The notes under the pieces: generated by a model
The model's input: only the letters and a program-made list of their open reading frames with translations
Databases searched by the model: none
What the model was told of the DNA's origin: nothing
Position numbers and translations under genes: made by a program
Source of the DNA: Flavobacteriales bacterium
GTDB taxonomy: Bacteria; Bacteroidota; Bacteroidia; Flavobacteriales_F; PHOS-HE28
Assembly (NCBI GenBank): GCA_016716605.1
Contig: JADJWA010000001.1
Location: forward strand, 2,046,001-2,110,000
Length of the DNA stretch: 64,000 bases
Direction of reading: 5' to 3'
In this document: positions 49,867-58,751 of the stretch, one piece after another
Layout of the letters: each line of letters opens with the position of its first letter
Numbering within the stretch: the first letter of the stretch is position 1

Positions 49867-50260
49867 ATGTATACGCGAGGGGTCCTTGCGTTCGATCCGA
49901 ATGACCTGGACCGTAAGGCAGTATGGCATCACCAGGTTGAAGGCCGTTCAATTATAAGCGTGAACAATGCCAGCGGATTCCTGCTGTTCGTGACCGATCC
50001 TTCCCATGGTATCAGTTCTAACGAGGTATGATCGGTTGTGCATTCCCTCTATCTAGATCTCGCAAGGGAAATGTCCTATGAAGCGGTACCGCATGGTGGC
50101 GGACCCTGGACGCTGCTTGATGCCCAAAGACGGATCCTTGCGAATGGGAGCTCGGCGCGACGCGAACTTCATCGCTCTCAGCGCATACGCGGATGGCGTC
50201 CAGATAGTGCGCTTGGGTGCTGGTGCCGACCAAAAGCACTTGCGGTTCGTGAAGTATTGA
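49867..50260 (+). pseudogene. Decayed C-terminal part of a T9SS-sorted protein
   Basis: In one frame 49867 onward reads TRGVLAFDPNDLDRKAVWHH, then GFLLFVTDPSHGISSNEV, like a beta-propeller blade. After a TGA (50029-50031) the same frame resumes with LYLDLAREM, then WTLLDAQRRILANGSSARREL. A +1 shift near 50168 then gives IALSAYADGVQIVRLGAGAD and KHLRFVKY before the stop. WTLLDAQ-RILA, ALSAYADGV-IVRL and RFVK together form a type A sorting domain. One internal stop and one frameshift are therefore enough to explain it. The 5' part of the parent gene is missing. Confidence 0.72.
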
Positions 50261-50622
50261 GGCATGCGCCCATGCGGTGTTCCAACTCAGCAACCTGAGC
50301 ACGCATCATGCACTAACCGAGGCCGACAGTAGGAAGGGCCATGACGGGTTCAGGCCTTGTTACTTCCTGATCACCATGATGCTCATCTTGAACTCCGTTC
50401 TTCTTCTTAGCGAATGGGTCCTTCGCATTGGACGGCGTCGCGGATCGTTTTCACGGACGGATCCCTCTACAATAGCTCGCGCATGCGCAATAGCTGTCAA
50501 CGTCGGTGCTTCCATCCGGCACTTCATCCGCATGCGCAGGTTGGCACGTATGGAACGGTGTACCGCCGAATACCGGCCGATCGAAGTAAGCAACTGAACC
50601 CCACCGCAGCCGTCTTACCGCC
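50261..50622. other. Intergenic region, no supported gene
   Basis: A 106-codon open frame (50277-50597) has one hydrophobic stretch but no recognisable pattern and is rich in rare residue runs. I see no credible gene, RNA or repeat here. Confidence 0.45.
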
Positions 50623-51963
50623 ATGAAGATCCTTCTTGGTACTATCGTCTGTTGCTTTGCTCAACTTGGGTTGGCCCAGTGTCCCGCAGGGAACCTTTCC
50701 ATTGCCAGCCAAACAGACGCGGATGCGTATGCGGCCTCCTACTCCAACTGCGACACACTACCCGGCGACCTTGTCATTTCAGGTTTCGGCATTACGGACC
50801 TCAGTGGTTTTACGAACCTGGACGTGATCTCCGGGAATCTTGATTGGAGCAATACCTACCCAGGTCCCTTCGACTTCACGGGTTTCAACAGTCTGGACCA
50901 CATCGGTGGCGACCTGTTGGTCCAGAATTGCCAGCGCTTGCAAAGCCTGTCCGGGCTCGATGAACTGGACCGGGTCTCAGGTGATGTGTTCATCGCCAGT
51001 TGTGACAGCATCCGGAACGCATCAGGCCTTGGACAGCTCTCGGTCGTCGGTGGCGATCTCCAGTTCTTCGCACTCACCGATTTCACGCCGAACGGCATCA
51101 ACCAGTTGGATTCGGTGTATGGCGATTGCTTGCTGATCCAAACCGATCAATCATCGGTAGCAACGGCTCCGAACGACCTGGACTACGTGGGCGGCCGTTT
51201 CTACTTCGGGGCGAACAATGCCACGAACATGACCGGCGGGAACAGCCTTGCACGTGTCAAGCACTTCACCCTGAATTCCGGTGGGCCCGCATTGCAGCAT
51301 ATCAGCGGTTTCAGCTCCCTCGTGCAGGTGGACAGCAACATGACCATCACCGGTAATGATGCGCTCACCAACCTCAGTGGTTTCAACGCGCTGGACAGTA
51401 TCGGCGGCACACTGACCATTGGGAACAACGAAGCATTGTCCAGCATTACCGGCTTCAACTCGCTCTCGTATGTGCATCTCTTTCTGATCTGGTACAACGA
51501 TGTGCTTTCCGATATCAGTGCCTTCGACCACCTGATCAACGTTCCGGACCACATGCAGATCAACAACAACCCGGTCCTATCGGTCTGCAATGTGCAAGCG
51601 GTGTGCGACCACTTGATCGCAAATCTTTCCTCGGGCATCTACCTCAACGCCACAGGCTGCGAAAGTGTGCCCGTGGTGCTCGCCCAGTGCCTGCCCACCG
51701 GGCTCCCAAGCACTGATGATGCGATCTCGACCATCGTGGCCCATCCCAACCCTGCGACGGAGAACATCACACTCCAATTGGACCACGTGACCGGCACACC
51801 AAGCATCGCACTCTGGAACGCCATGGGCCAGGCCGTATATGCCGAGCAGATGCCCGGAAGTCGGGGTATCCGCATGGATATCGGCCATCTTTCACCAGGC
51901 GTCTATTCCTTCGTGATCAAGGTGGCGGAGCAACGTCATGTAGTTCGGTTCGTGAAGGAGTAG
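50623..51963 (+). CDS. T9SS type A protein with Receptor L-domain-like solenoid
   Basis: 446 aa. Signal peptide KILLGTIVCCFAQLGLAQ. Residues ~40-330 are a solenoid whose step is L..IGGDLLV / ITGFNSLSYV-like, for example GFNSLDHIGGDLLVQNCQRL, GFSSLVQVDSNMTITGNDAL, GFNALDSIGGTLTIGNNEAL. This is the beta-helix rung of Receptor L-domain-like secreted proteins. NNPVLSVCNVQAVCDHL caps it. The C-terminal ~80 residues are a sorting domain (AHPNPATENITLQL, then LSPGVYSFVIK, ending RHVVRFVKE). A surface-bound recognition protein is inferred. Confidence 0.88.
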   Translation: MKILLGTIVCCFAQLGLAQCPAGNLSIASQTDADAYAASYSNCDTLPGDLVISGFGITDLSGFTNLDVISGNLDWSNTYPGPFDFTGFNSLDHIGGDLLVQNCQRLQSLSGLDELDRVSGDVFIASCDSIRNASGLGQLSVVGGDLQFFALTDFTPNGINQLDSVYGDCLLIQTDQSSVATAPNDLDYVGGRFYFGANNATNMTGGNSLARVKHFTLNSGGPALQHISGFSSLVQVDSNMTITGNDALTNLSGFNALDSIGGTLTIGNNEALSSITGFNSLSYVHLFLIWYNDVLSDISAFDHLINVPDHMQINNNPVLSVCNVQAVCDHLIANLSSGIYLNATGCESVPVVLAQCLPTGLPSTDDAISTIVAHPNPATENITLQLDHVTGTPSIALWNAMGQAVYAEQMPGSRGIRMDIGHLSPGVYSFVIKVAEQRHVVRFVKE

Positions 51964-52044
51964 GATCCGATCAGCAGCATTGTGGGGCTTCGACCGGAAG
52001 GTGATACTCACCTGCCCGGGCAACATTCGCTCCATGTCGCACCG

Positions 52045-52146
52045 TCCGGTGCTGCCCAGAAGCGCGGCTCCGGCCAGCATGCAAATGGATCCGAGCAAAC
52101 CCGTCCAAGCAGCGGTGCGGGCGATGGCTGGTGCATGTTCACTCAT
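52045..52146 (-). pseudogene. 5' fragment of the 61400-62071 membrane-protein gene
   Basis: On the minus strand from 52146 it reads MSEHAPAIARTAAWTGLLGS, then ICMLAGAALLGSTG, nearly identical to the first 34 residues of the intact gene. It then departs into unrelated sequence that stays open to 51892. Only the start and first helix remain, so it is non-functional. Confidence 0.82.
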
Positions 52147-52156
52147 GGTTCAAGCT

Positions 52157-52486
52157 TTAGTGAAAGACCAATACGGCGAGGATCACGATGGTCAGCGTGG
52201 TGAGCAGGCTCGGCCGGCCCAATGGCGCGATCGCCTTCAACTGGGCCTCGGTATCGCCCTCCTGGGCCTTGTGGGCTTTGGCGGATATGATCCCGATCAG
52301 CGCGCCGAGCACCAGGAGGAGCACCAGCTTGGCGATCAGCAAAGGCATCTCCCATATCACCGACAGCAATGACCAGATCAGGTACACGCCGGATATGGTC
52401 AAGAGCAGCAGGCCGATGTGGCCCATGCGGCTCAACGCGAACACCTGGACCATGAAGGCACGGCCCCTCTCAGGAGCCATCCGCGA
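52157..52486 (-). pseudogene. 3' part of the duplicated four-helix membrane-protein gene
   Basis: The reading ends at 52157 with LLTTLTIVILAVLVFH, as does the intact copy at 62082-62501. It is intact back through RMGHIGLLLLTISGVYLIW to FMVQVF and RMAPERGRA-like residues. It lacks the N-terminal ~30 residues (first helix), which are replaced by reverse-strand cyclase sequence. Substitutions include LWPLLSVIGE to IWSLLSVIWE. Confidence 0.82.
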
Positions 52487-52634
52487 GGCGACGTACAGGT
52501 TGGTGAAGGACGAACGTGGGCTCGCTTTCACCCCGCGCGGAAAAGTGCAGGCGAAGGGGAAGGGCGAGATGGAGATGTGCTTCGCGGAACAGGCCTGTTC
52601 GGACCCAGCCACCCTTTGTGGGTATTGGTGTTGA
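52485..52634 (+). pseudogene. Remnant R2: last ~40 codons of an adenylate cyclase
   Basis: The plus strand encodes EATYRLVKDERGLAFTPRGK, then VQAKGKGEMEMCFAEQ, then an unrelated tail CSDPATLCGYWC and stop. This equals the extreme C-terminus of cyclases A-F. Everything upstream has been replaced by the duplicated membrane-gene segment, with a junction at the shared word CCGCGA/GGCG. Like R1, it has MCF where the intact genes have MYF. Confidence 0.85.
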
Positions 52635-52677
52635 TCATGCAAGCGGTTAGTTTCACCGGTCCAATGATCACGAGCGT

Positions 52678-54621
52678 ATGATCGCCCGATCCCTGCTCGC
52701 AGCGTTGGTGGCGCTTTCCACACCGATCGCGGCCCAGCCCGATCTGGACTCCCTCTACCGCATCTGGCAAGATCCTTCCCGACCGGATTCCATCCGGGTG
52801 AAGGCCTACCTGGACCGTATCTGGAACGGCTACCTCTATTCCATGCCCGACAGTGCCATCGCATTGGCGGAAGCCCTGCAGGACTATGCGCGAGAGCACG
52901 ATTATCCCATGGCTGCGGGTAGTGGTTACAACATCCAAGGGGTCGCGCATGCCAACCAAAGCAACTACGCGCGCGCTATGGAGTGCTACGAAAAGGCCCT
53001 GGCGATCAGGCGGGAGATCGGGGATCGGCAGGGCACCGCGTTGAGCCTGAACAACATCGGCATCGTGTACAGTGATCAGGGCGATCTTCCACGGGCTCTG
53101 GACTACTACACGCAGGCCTTGAAGATCCAGGAAGAGATCGGGAACCGGCGAGGCATGGCCATGGCCTTGAACAACATCGGCCTTCTGATCAACGACCAGA
53201 GCGAAGCGGAACGCGCAATGGATCACTACGAAAGGGCCCTGGCGATCTATGAAGAACTCGGGGATGAACGAGGCGCCGCGCAAACGCTGGGCAATCTCGG
53301 CATCGTTCTCTTTGGCCAGAAGAAATACGCCCGCGCTTTGGAGAGTTATGAGAAAGCACTGGTCATGCAGGAAGAACTCGGGGACAGGTATGGGCAGGCG
53401 AATGCTCTGGGCAACATCAGCCTTGTACACGACGAACTTGGTGATCACACCAGTGCGTTGGCATACTACGAAAAGGCCCTTCCGATCTTCGAAGAACTGG
53501 CCGACAAGGAGGGCATTGCGGCCAGCCTGAACAACATGGGTAGTATCTACCTGAAACAAGGCACGAAGAGCCTCGCCCTGAAGTATTGCCTTGAAGGTCT
53601 TGCACTGGCCAGGGAGATCGACGTTCTGGCGCAACAACAGAGCGGCTGTCAATGCCTGTACGACGCGTACAAGGCCATCGGTGATGATGCGAAGGCCTTG
53701 GAATACCATGAACAGATGGTCGTGCTCAAGGACAGTCTCTTCAATGAGGAGAACACCAAGAAGATCACGCAGCTGGAGATGCAGTACGAGTTCGACAAGA
53801 AGGAGGCTGCCACCCAGGCCGAACAGGAGAAGAAGGATGCCGTGGCCGCGCAGGAGTTGAGCCGGCAGAAGGTGGTACGCAACGGCTTCATGGGCGGCTT
53901 CGTGTTGGTGGCCTTGTTCGCTGTCGTGTTCCTCACGCAACGCAACCGCATCGGCAAGGAGAAGAAGCGCAGTGAGGAACTGCTGCTGAACATCCTACCG
54001 GAGGAAGTCGCGGAGGAGTTGAAGTTGAAGGGTGAAGCGGAGGCCAAGTTGATCGATCAGGTCACCGTGCTCTTTACCGACTTCAAAGGTTTCACGGCGA
54101 TGAGCGAGAGGCTCAGCCCGAAGGAGCTGGTGAAGGACCTGCACGAATGCTTCAGCGCCTTCGACAACATCTGTGAGAAGTACGGCATCGAAAAGATCAA
54201 GACCATCGGCGATGCGTATATGGCCGCCGGTGGCCTGCCCACGCCGAACACCACCCACGCCATGGATGTGATCGAAGCCGCTCTAGAGATGCGCGACTTC
54301 ATCGCTGAAGGCAAGGCACGGAAGATCGCGGCGGGGTTGCCCTACTTCGAGATCCGCATCGGCATCCACACCGGACCGGTCGTAGCGGGCATCGTGGGGG
54401 TGAAGAAGTTCAGCTATGACATTTGGGGCGACACGGTGAACACGGCATCACGGATGGAAAGCAGCGGCGATGTCGGGCAGGTGAACCTCAGCGAGGCGAC
54501 CTATGAGATCGTGAAGCACTTGCCCGGTCTCACCTTCACCCCGCGCGGCAAGGTGCAGGCGAAGGGTAAGGGGGAGATGGAGATGTATTTTGTGGAACGA
54601 ACCGAACTGTTAAAGGAATGA
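52678..54621 (+). CDS. TPR-sensor membrane adenylate cyclase C
   Basis: 647 aa. Signal peptide ARSLLAALVALSTPIAAQ. Seven regular TPRs (~75-350) with almost identical units such as YEKALAIRREIGDRQGTALS, LNNIGIVYSDQGDLPRALDY. Coiled EQEKKDAVAAQELSRQKVVR, membrane helix at ~405-423 (GGFVLVALFAVVFLT), then SEELLLNILPEEVAEELK. Catalytic residues: FTDFKGFT, EKIKTIGDAYMAAGG, YDIWGDTVNTASRME, all present. The front half (HECFSAFDNICEKYGIEK) matches F and the back half (KIAAGLPYF, KKFSYDIWGDT) matches D. The stop overlaps the start of D as ATGA. Confidence 0.94.
   Translation: MIARSLLAALVALSTPIAAQPDLDSLYRIWQDPSRPDSIRVKAYLDRIWNGYLYSMPDSAIALAEALQDYAREHDYPMAAGSGYNIQGVAHANQSNYARAMECYEKALAIRREIGDRQGTALSLNNIGIVYSDQGDLPRALDYYTQALKIQEEIGNRRGMAMALNNIGLLINDQSEAERAMDHYERALAIYEELGDERGAAQTLGNLGIVLFGQKKYARALESYEKALVMQEELGDRYGQANALGNISLVHDELGDHTSALAYYEKALPIFEELADKEGIAASLNNMGSIYLKQGTKSLALKYCLEGLALAREIDVLAQQQSGCQCLYDAYKAIGDDAKALEYHEQMVVLKDSLFNEENTKKITQLEMQYEFDKKEAATQAEQEKKDAVAAQELSRQKVVRNGFMGGFVLVALFAVVFLTQRNRIGKEKKRSEELLLNILPEEVAEELKLKGEAEAKLIDQVTVLFTDFKGFTAMSERLSPKELVKDLHECFSAFDNICEKYGIEKIKTIGDAYMAAGGLPTPNTTHAMDVIEAALEMRDFIAEGKARKIAAGLPYFEIRIGIHTGPVVAGIVGVKKFSYDIWGDTVNTASRMESSGDVGQVNLSEATYEIVKHLPGLTFTPRGKVQAKGKGEMEMYFVERTELLKE
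54424..54486 (+). repeat. 63-nt tract identical to cyclase A (42500-42562)
   Basis: This is the partner of the tract in cyclase A. The tract is followed by one mismatch and then another 19 identical bases. See the A entry for the codon evidence. Confidence 0.8.
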
Positions 54622-56639
54622 AGATCATTTCAAGACATATGGCGATCGCGCTGCTGCTTCTTGCACACGCGGCGCATGCCCAGCAGGTGGACAGCACGGC
54701 ACTGCGTACACTGGTGGCCCTGAACGATTCGATCGAGTGGGCCATTCACCACGATGTGACCAAGGCCTTGGACGATGAAGCGGAGCTGGAGCGGCTGGCC
54801 GCCCAGGTGGGGAAGGGCCAAGAACTGGCTTCCGCCATGCTGAAGATGGGGAAGGTCCATGCGATCACCGGTGATCGCGACCGTGCCCGGGAATACTACC
54901 GCAAGTCCCATGATCTTTTCCATGAGGCCCAACAGGAAGTGAACGCGGCCCTGGCGACGATCTACACGGGCATGTCCTATTCGGACGAAGGAGTTTATGA
55001 AGCGGCCCTGAAGGCATTCCAGGAGGCGCTGGATACCTATACGCGGTTGGGTGAGGTGCAGTACCAGGGACACGCGTACAGCCACATGGCCTATGCCAAG
55101 GGCCACCTGGGCGATCAGGTGGGCGGGCTGGCCTACAACCTGAAGGCCCTGGAAGCCTTTGAACAGGTTGGCGACAGCGCCGATGCGGCCATCGAGATGT
55201 CCAACATCGCTGAGTCCTACGCGGAGATGGGCGAGCTGGACAAGGCCTTGTACTACAATGAACGGAGCGCGCGGCTGCTGAAGGAGGCCGGATTCACGGT
55301 GAACCTCATGAGCGTGCTGGGCAGCATCGGCCGAACACACCTGGATCTGGGCGATCGGGAACGAGCTCGATCCTATTTCGATTCCACGTACCGCTACGCG
55401 CGATCCCTGGCCAACACGGACCACATGGCCGTTGGCACCGCCGGTCTTGGGCGGGTTCTGCTGGCAGAAGGCGATCGGCCGGGTGCGTTGGAAAAGTTCC
55501 AGGAGGCCATCGCATTGTTCGAATCCATCAATGAGAAGGTGGATGTCGTCGAAGCGTACTGCCGCGCAGCGGATGTGCTCGTTCAGCAGGGGATGCCGGA
55601 TGAGGCCGGACCGTATCTGGAGAAGGCCGCCCAACTGGCCACGCAGTTGGAGAGCAGGGTGCCGTACATGACCTATCTGAAAAGCGCGGAATCCTTGGAC
55701 AGTGCACGCGGTGATCTGGCCCCTGCCTATTGGAAACTGAAGGAGCATTTCAGCATCCGCGACAGTCTCTTCAACCGAAGGAACGCGCACCGCCTGGCCG
55801 GATTGCAATTCGGCTACGAGGCGGAGAAGAAGGAACTGATCGAACGTGCCGAACGCGAACGCAAGGAACAGCGCCAGCGCTTGGTCCGCAATGCCATCCT
55901 CGTCGCCTTGCTCGGGTCCATCCTGTTCGGGATCATCATCTATCGCCAGCGGAACCGCATCGCGGCGGCCCGCCGGCGCAGCGACGAGCTTTTGCTCAAC
56001 ATCCTGCCAGAGGAGGTGGCGGAGGAGCTGAAGGAAAAAGGAGCGGCTGATGCCAAGCGCATCGATCAAGCCACCGTGCTGTTCACCGACTTCAAAGGCT
56101 TCACGGCCTACTCGGAGAACCTGAGCCCCGAACAGCTGGTGCACGACCTGAACGAATGCTTCACGGCCTTCGACAACATCATCGCGAAGCACGGCATGGA
56201 GAAGATCAAGACCATCGGCGATGCCTACATGGCGGCGGGAGGCCTGCCGGTGGCGAACAGCACGCACGCGATCGATACCGTGAAGGCCGCCTTGGAGATC
56301 CGCGACTTCATCGCCGAAGGCAAGGCCCGCAAGATCGCGGCGGGACTTCCCTATTTCGAGATCCGCATCGGCATCCACACTGGCCCTGTTGTAGCTGGCA
56401 TCGTGGGTGTGAAGAAGTTCAGCTACGACATCTGGGGGGATACGGTGAATACCGCCAGTCGCATGGAGAGCAGCGGAGAAGTGGGGCAGGTGAACATCAG
56501 CGAGGCGACGTATGCGTTGGTGAAGGACGCCGCGACTCCGCTCGGCGATCGGTTGTTCACGTTCACCCCGCGCGGCAAGGTGCAGGCCAAGGGCAAGGGG
56601 GAGCTGGAGATGTACTTTGTGCAGCGCCGTGAACCATGA
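54618..56639 (+). CDS. TPR-sensor membrane adenylate cyclase D
   Basis: 673 aa. Signal peptide MAIALLLLAHAAHAQ. The sensor has TPRs of a more divergent kind than B and C (EAALKAFQEALDTYTRLGEV, GGLAYNLKALEAFEQVGDSA), closer in style to F. Membrane helix at ~424-443 (NAILVALLGSILFGIIIY), then SDELLLNILPEEVAEELK. Catalytic residues FTDFKGFT, EKIKTIGDAYMAAGG and YDIWGDTVNTASRME are intact. A six-residue insertion (DAATPLGDRLFTF) occurs in a loop near the C-terminus, the loop also expanded in remnant R1. Both ends overlap neighbours as ATGA, so C-D-E are translationally coupled. Confidence 0.94.
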   Translation: MKIISRHMAIALLLLAHAAHAQQVDSTALRTLVALNDSIEWAIHHDVTKALDDEAELERLAAQVGKGQELASAMLKMGKVHAITGDRDRAREYYRKSHDLFHEAQQEVNAALATIYTGMSYSDEGVYEAALKAFQEALDTYTRLGEVQYQGHAYSHMAYAKGHLGDQVGGLAYNLKALEAFEQVGDSADAAIEMSNIAESYAEMGELDKALYYNERSARLLKEAGFTVNLMSVLGSIGRTHLDLGDRERARSYFDSTYRYARSLANTDHMAVGTAGLGRVLLAEGDRPGALEKFQEAIALFESINEKVDVVEAYCRAADVLVQQGMPDEAGPYLEKAAQLATQLESRVPYMTYLKSAESLDSARGDLAPAYWKLKEHFSIRDSLFNRRNAHRLAGLQFGYEAEKKELIERAERERKEQRQRLVRNAILVALLGSILFGIIIYRQRNRIAAARRRSDELLLNILPEEVAEELKEKGAADAKRIDQATVLFTDFKGFTAYSENLSPEQLVHDLNECFTAFDNIIAKHGMEKIKTIGDAYMAAGGLPVANSTHAIDTVKAALEIRDFIAEGKARKIAAGLPYFEIRIGIHTGPVVAGIVGVKKFSYDIWGDTVNTASRMESSGEVGQVNISEATYALVKDAATPLGDRLFTFTPRGKVQAKGKGELEMYFVQRREP

Positions 56640-58615
56640 AGATGAACCATCCGAGCGCGCGAGCTGATGTTGTCATGAAACAAAGACCGGTCCTGCTTGC
56701 ACTCCTTGGTCCCCTCCTGTTCGCTGGAGCAGGTGAGGCTTTGGCGCAGGACCTTGACTCCCTCCACGCGGTATGGCAGGACGGGTCCCGATCCGACTCC
56801 GTTCGGGTCGATGCCTTCACCGACTATATCGTGGAGGGATTCCTGTTCACCGAACCCGACAGCGCGTTGGTCCTGGCGGGCACGCTGCGCAGCTTTGGCC
56901 AAGATCGGTCCTACCCAGCAGCGGACGAGATCGCTTTCAAGCTCGAGGGGACAGCCTATGTGATGCTGGGCGATTATTCATCCGCTACGGAGAAGTACAT
57001 GCAAGGTCTGAAGCGTTCGGAAGCAAGCGGGAACAGGAACAACAGTGCCAGCTTCTTGAACAATCTTGGTATCATTTACATGGACCAAGGGTTCTTCCCG
57101 AGGGCATTGGAGTACTTCCAGAAGGGGTTGAGGATATTCGAGGAGTTGGATAACAAGCCGAACAGTGCCAACTGCCTGACCAACATCGGCATCATCTATT
57201 ACAAACTGAAGGACTACCCCAAGGCCCTTGACTACTACGATCAGGCCAGCCGCTACTTTGAAATGCTCGAAGACCAGGGTGGTGTTGCCAACATCCTGAA
57301 CAACATCGCGAACATCCACCTCGACGAAGGAGACCTTCTAAGAGCGCTTGACAAGCACAAGGAAAGCCTGGCGATCAAGGAAAAGTTGAATGATGTGCCC
57401 GGCATCGCGAACAGCTATATCAATATTGGTGATGTGCACATGGAATTGAAGGACTATCCACGCGCCATCGAGTACTTCGAGATGAGCCTGAAGCTTGGTC
57501 GCTCATCCGGCGACAGGGATCTCATTTCGATTTCTCTGATCAACATAGGGGACGCCTACCTGGCGCAAGGACGACTTGGTCGGGCACTGGACTTTTGCGG
57601 TGAAGGACTCCGGATGGCCGAGGAGATCGATGCCTTGCAGGAACAGATGAGCGGATGTGCGTGCATGTACAATGCACATAAGGTTAGAGGCGATGGTGAT
57701 GCGGCACTGACGTACCATGAAAGGATGATCGCAGTGCGTGACAGCATCTTCAATTCGGAGAACACCAAGAAGCTGACCGAGTTGGAGATGCGGTACACGT
57801 TCGACAAGAAGGAGGCGGCGACCCGGGCCGAGCAGGATAAGAAGGACGCTATCGCCGCTGAGGAACTCCGGCGGCAGAAACTCGTTCGCAACGGATTCAT
57901 GGGGGGCTTCTCCTTGGTGGCCGTCTTTGCCGTGGTATTCTTCATCCAGCGCAATCGGATTGGCAGGGAAAAAGAGCGCAGCGATGAACTGCTGCTGAAC
58001 ATCCTGCCTGAGGAGGTTGCGGAGGAGTTGAAGGATACCGGCTCTGCCAAGGCCAGGCACTTCGACATGGCCACCATCCTGTTCACCGACTTCAAGGGCT
58101 TCACCCAGGCCAGCGAGATGATGTCACCCCAGGAGCTCGTAGAGGAGTTGAACACCTGTTTCATGGCGTTCGATGGTATCATCACCGCGCATGGCATCGA
58201 GAAGATCAAGACCATCGGTGATGCGTACATGTGCGCAGGCGGCCTGCCTGATCCTTCCGCATCCACACCGGCGGGGGTCGTGCACGCGGCATTGGAGATG
58301 CAGGCGTTCATGGTCGCACGGAAGAAGGAACGCGATGCGCAAGGCAAGCCCGCGTTCACCATGCGTGCAGGCATCCATACCGGTCCTGTTGTGGCCGGCA
58401 TCGTGGGCGTGAAGAAGTTCGCCTACGACATCTGGGGCGACACGGTGAACACCGCCAGCCGCATGGAGAGCAGCGGCGAGGTGGGCCAAGTGAACATCAG
58501 CGAGGCGACGTATGCGCTAGTGCAGAACGAACCGGGCCTCACCTTCACCCCGCGTGGCAAAGTGCAGGCGAAGGGGAAGGGGGAGATGGAGATGTACTTC
58601 GTGGAGCGGACATAG
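56636..58615 (+). CDS. TPR-sensor membrane adenylate cyclase E (divergent catalytic front half)
   Basis: 659 aa from the ATG at 56636, which overlaps the D stop; an ATG at 56675 would start nearer the signal peptide (KQRPVLLALLGPLLFAGAGE). TPRs at ~75-350 are regular. Membrane helix at ~423-441 (GGFSLVAVFAVVFFI), then SDELLLNILPEEVAEELK. Metal and substrate residues are present (ILFTDFKGFT, EKIKTIGDAYMCAGG, YDIWGDTVNTASRME). The segment between them differs: LPDPSASTPAGVVHAALEMQ, AFMVARKKERDAQGKPAFTM in place of NTTHATDVIKAAFEM / AEGKARKVAAGLPYF. The back half returns to the common sequence. Confidence 0.93.
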   Translation: MKMNHPSARADVVMKQRPVLLALLGPLLFAGAGEALAQDLDSLHAVWQDGSRSDSVRVDAFTDYIVEGFLFTEPDSALVLAGTLRSFGQDRSYPAADEIAFKLEGTAYVMLGDYSSATEKYMQGLKRSEASGNRNNSASFLNNLGIIYMDQGFFPRALEYFQKGLRIFEELDNKPNSANCLTNIGIIYYKLKDYPKALDYYDQASRYFEMLEDQGGVANILNNIANIHLDEGDLLRALDKHKESLAIKEKLNDVPGIANSYINIGDVHMELKDYPRAIEYFEMSLKLGRSSGDRDLISISLINIGDAYLAQGRLGRALDFCGEGLRMAEEIDALQEQMSGCACMYNAHKVRGDGDAALTYHERMIAVRDSIFNSENTKKLTELEMRYTFDKKEAATRAEQDKKDAIAAEELRRQKLVRNGFMGGFSLVAVFAVVFFIQRNRIGREKERSDELLLNILPEEVAEELKDTGSAKARHFDMATILFTDFKGFTQASEMMSPQELVEELNTCFMAFDGIITAHGIEKIKTIGDAYMCAGGLPDPSASTPAGVVHAALEMQAFMVARKKERDAQGKPAFTMRAGIHTGPVVAGIVGVKKFAYDIWGDTVNTASRMESSGEVGQVNISEATYALVQNEPGLTFTPRGKVQAKGKGEMEMYFVERT

Positions 58616-58751
58616 GAGCGGACATCCGAAGCCGCTATTCGCGTCACTAGCGGTCCGACGCTGACCCTATCCTTGTCGATCCATCGGTCTACCTTCCCCA
58701 CGGCGACGTGTCACGTGCAGTACGGACGCCATCGCAAAGCGTGATCCTCGC

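Larger units (their letters stand above)
52045..52486 (-). repeat. Partial duplicate (442 nt) of the membrane-protein gene pair at 61970-62411
   Basis: The two segments align base for base without an indel at a constant offset of 9925 nt, with about two dozen substitutions counted by eye (~95% identity). The left edge starts at TCCGGTGCTGCC. The right edge is at CCATCCGCGA, where the sequence switches into a cyclase 3' end. Confidence 0.88.

Noticed and set aside
50277..50597. 106-codon plus-strand frame before the L-domain T9SS gene
   Set aside because: One hydrophobic stretch but no signal peptide, family pattern or sensible start context.
52045..52486. Duplicated segment considered as an insertion sequence
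   Set aside because: It contains parts of two ordinary membrane-protein genes, no transposase, no terminal inverted repeats and no target-site duplication.
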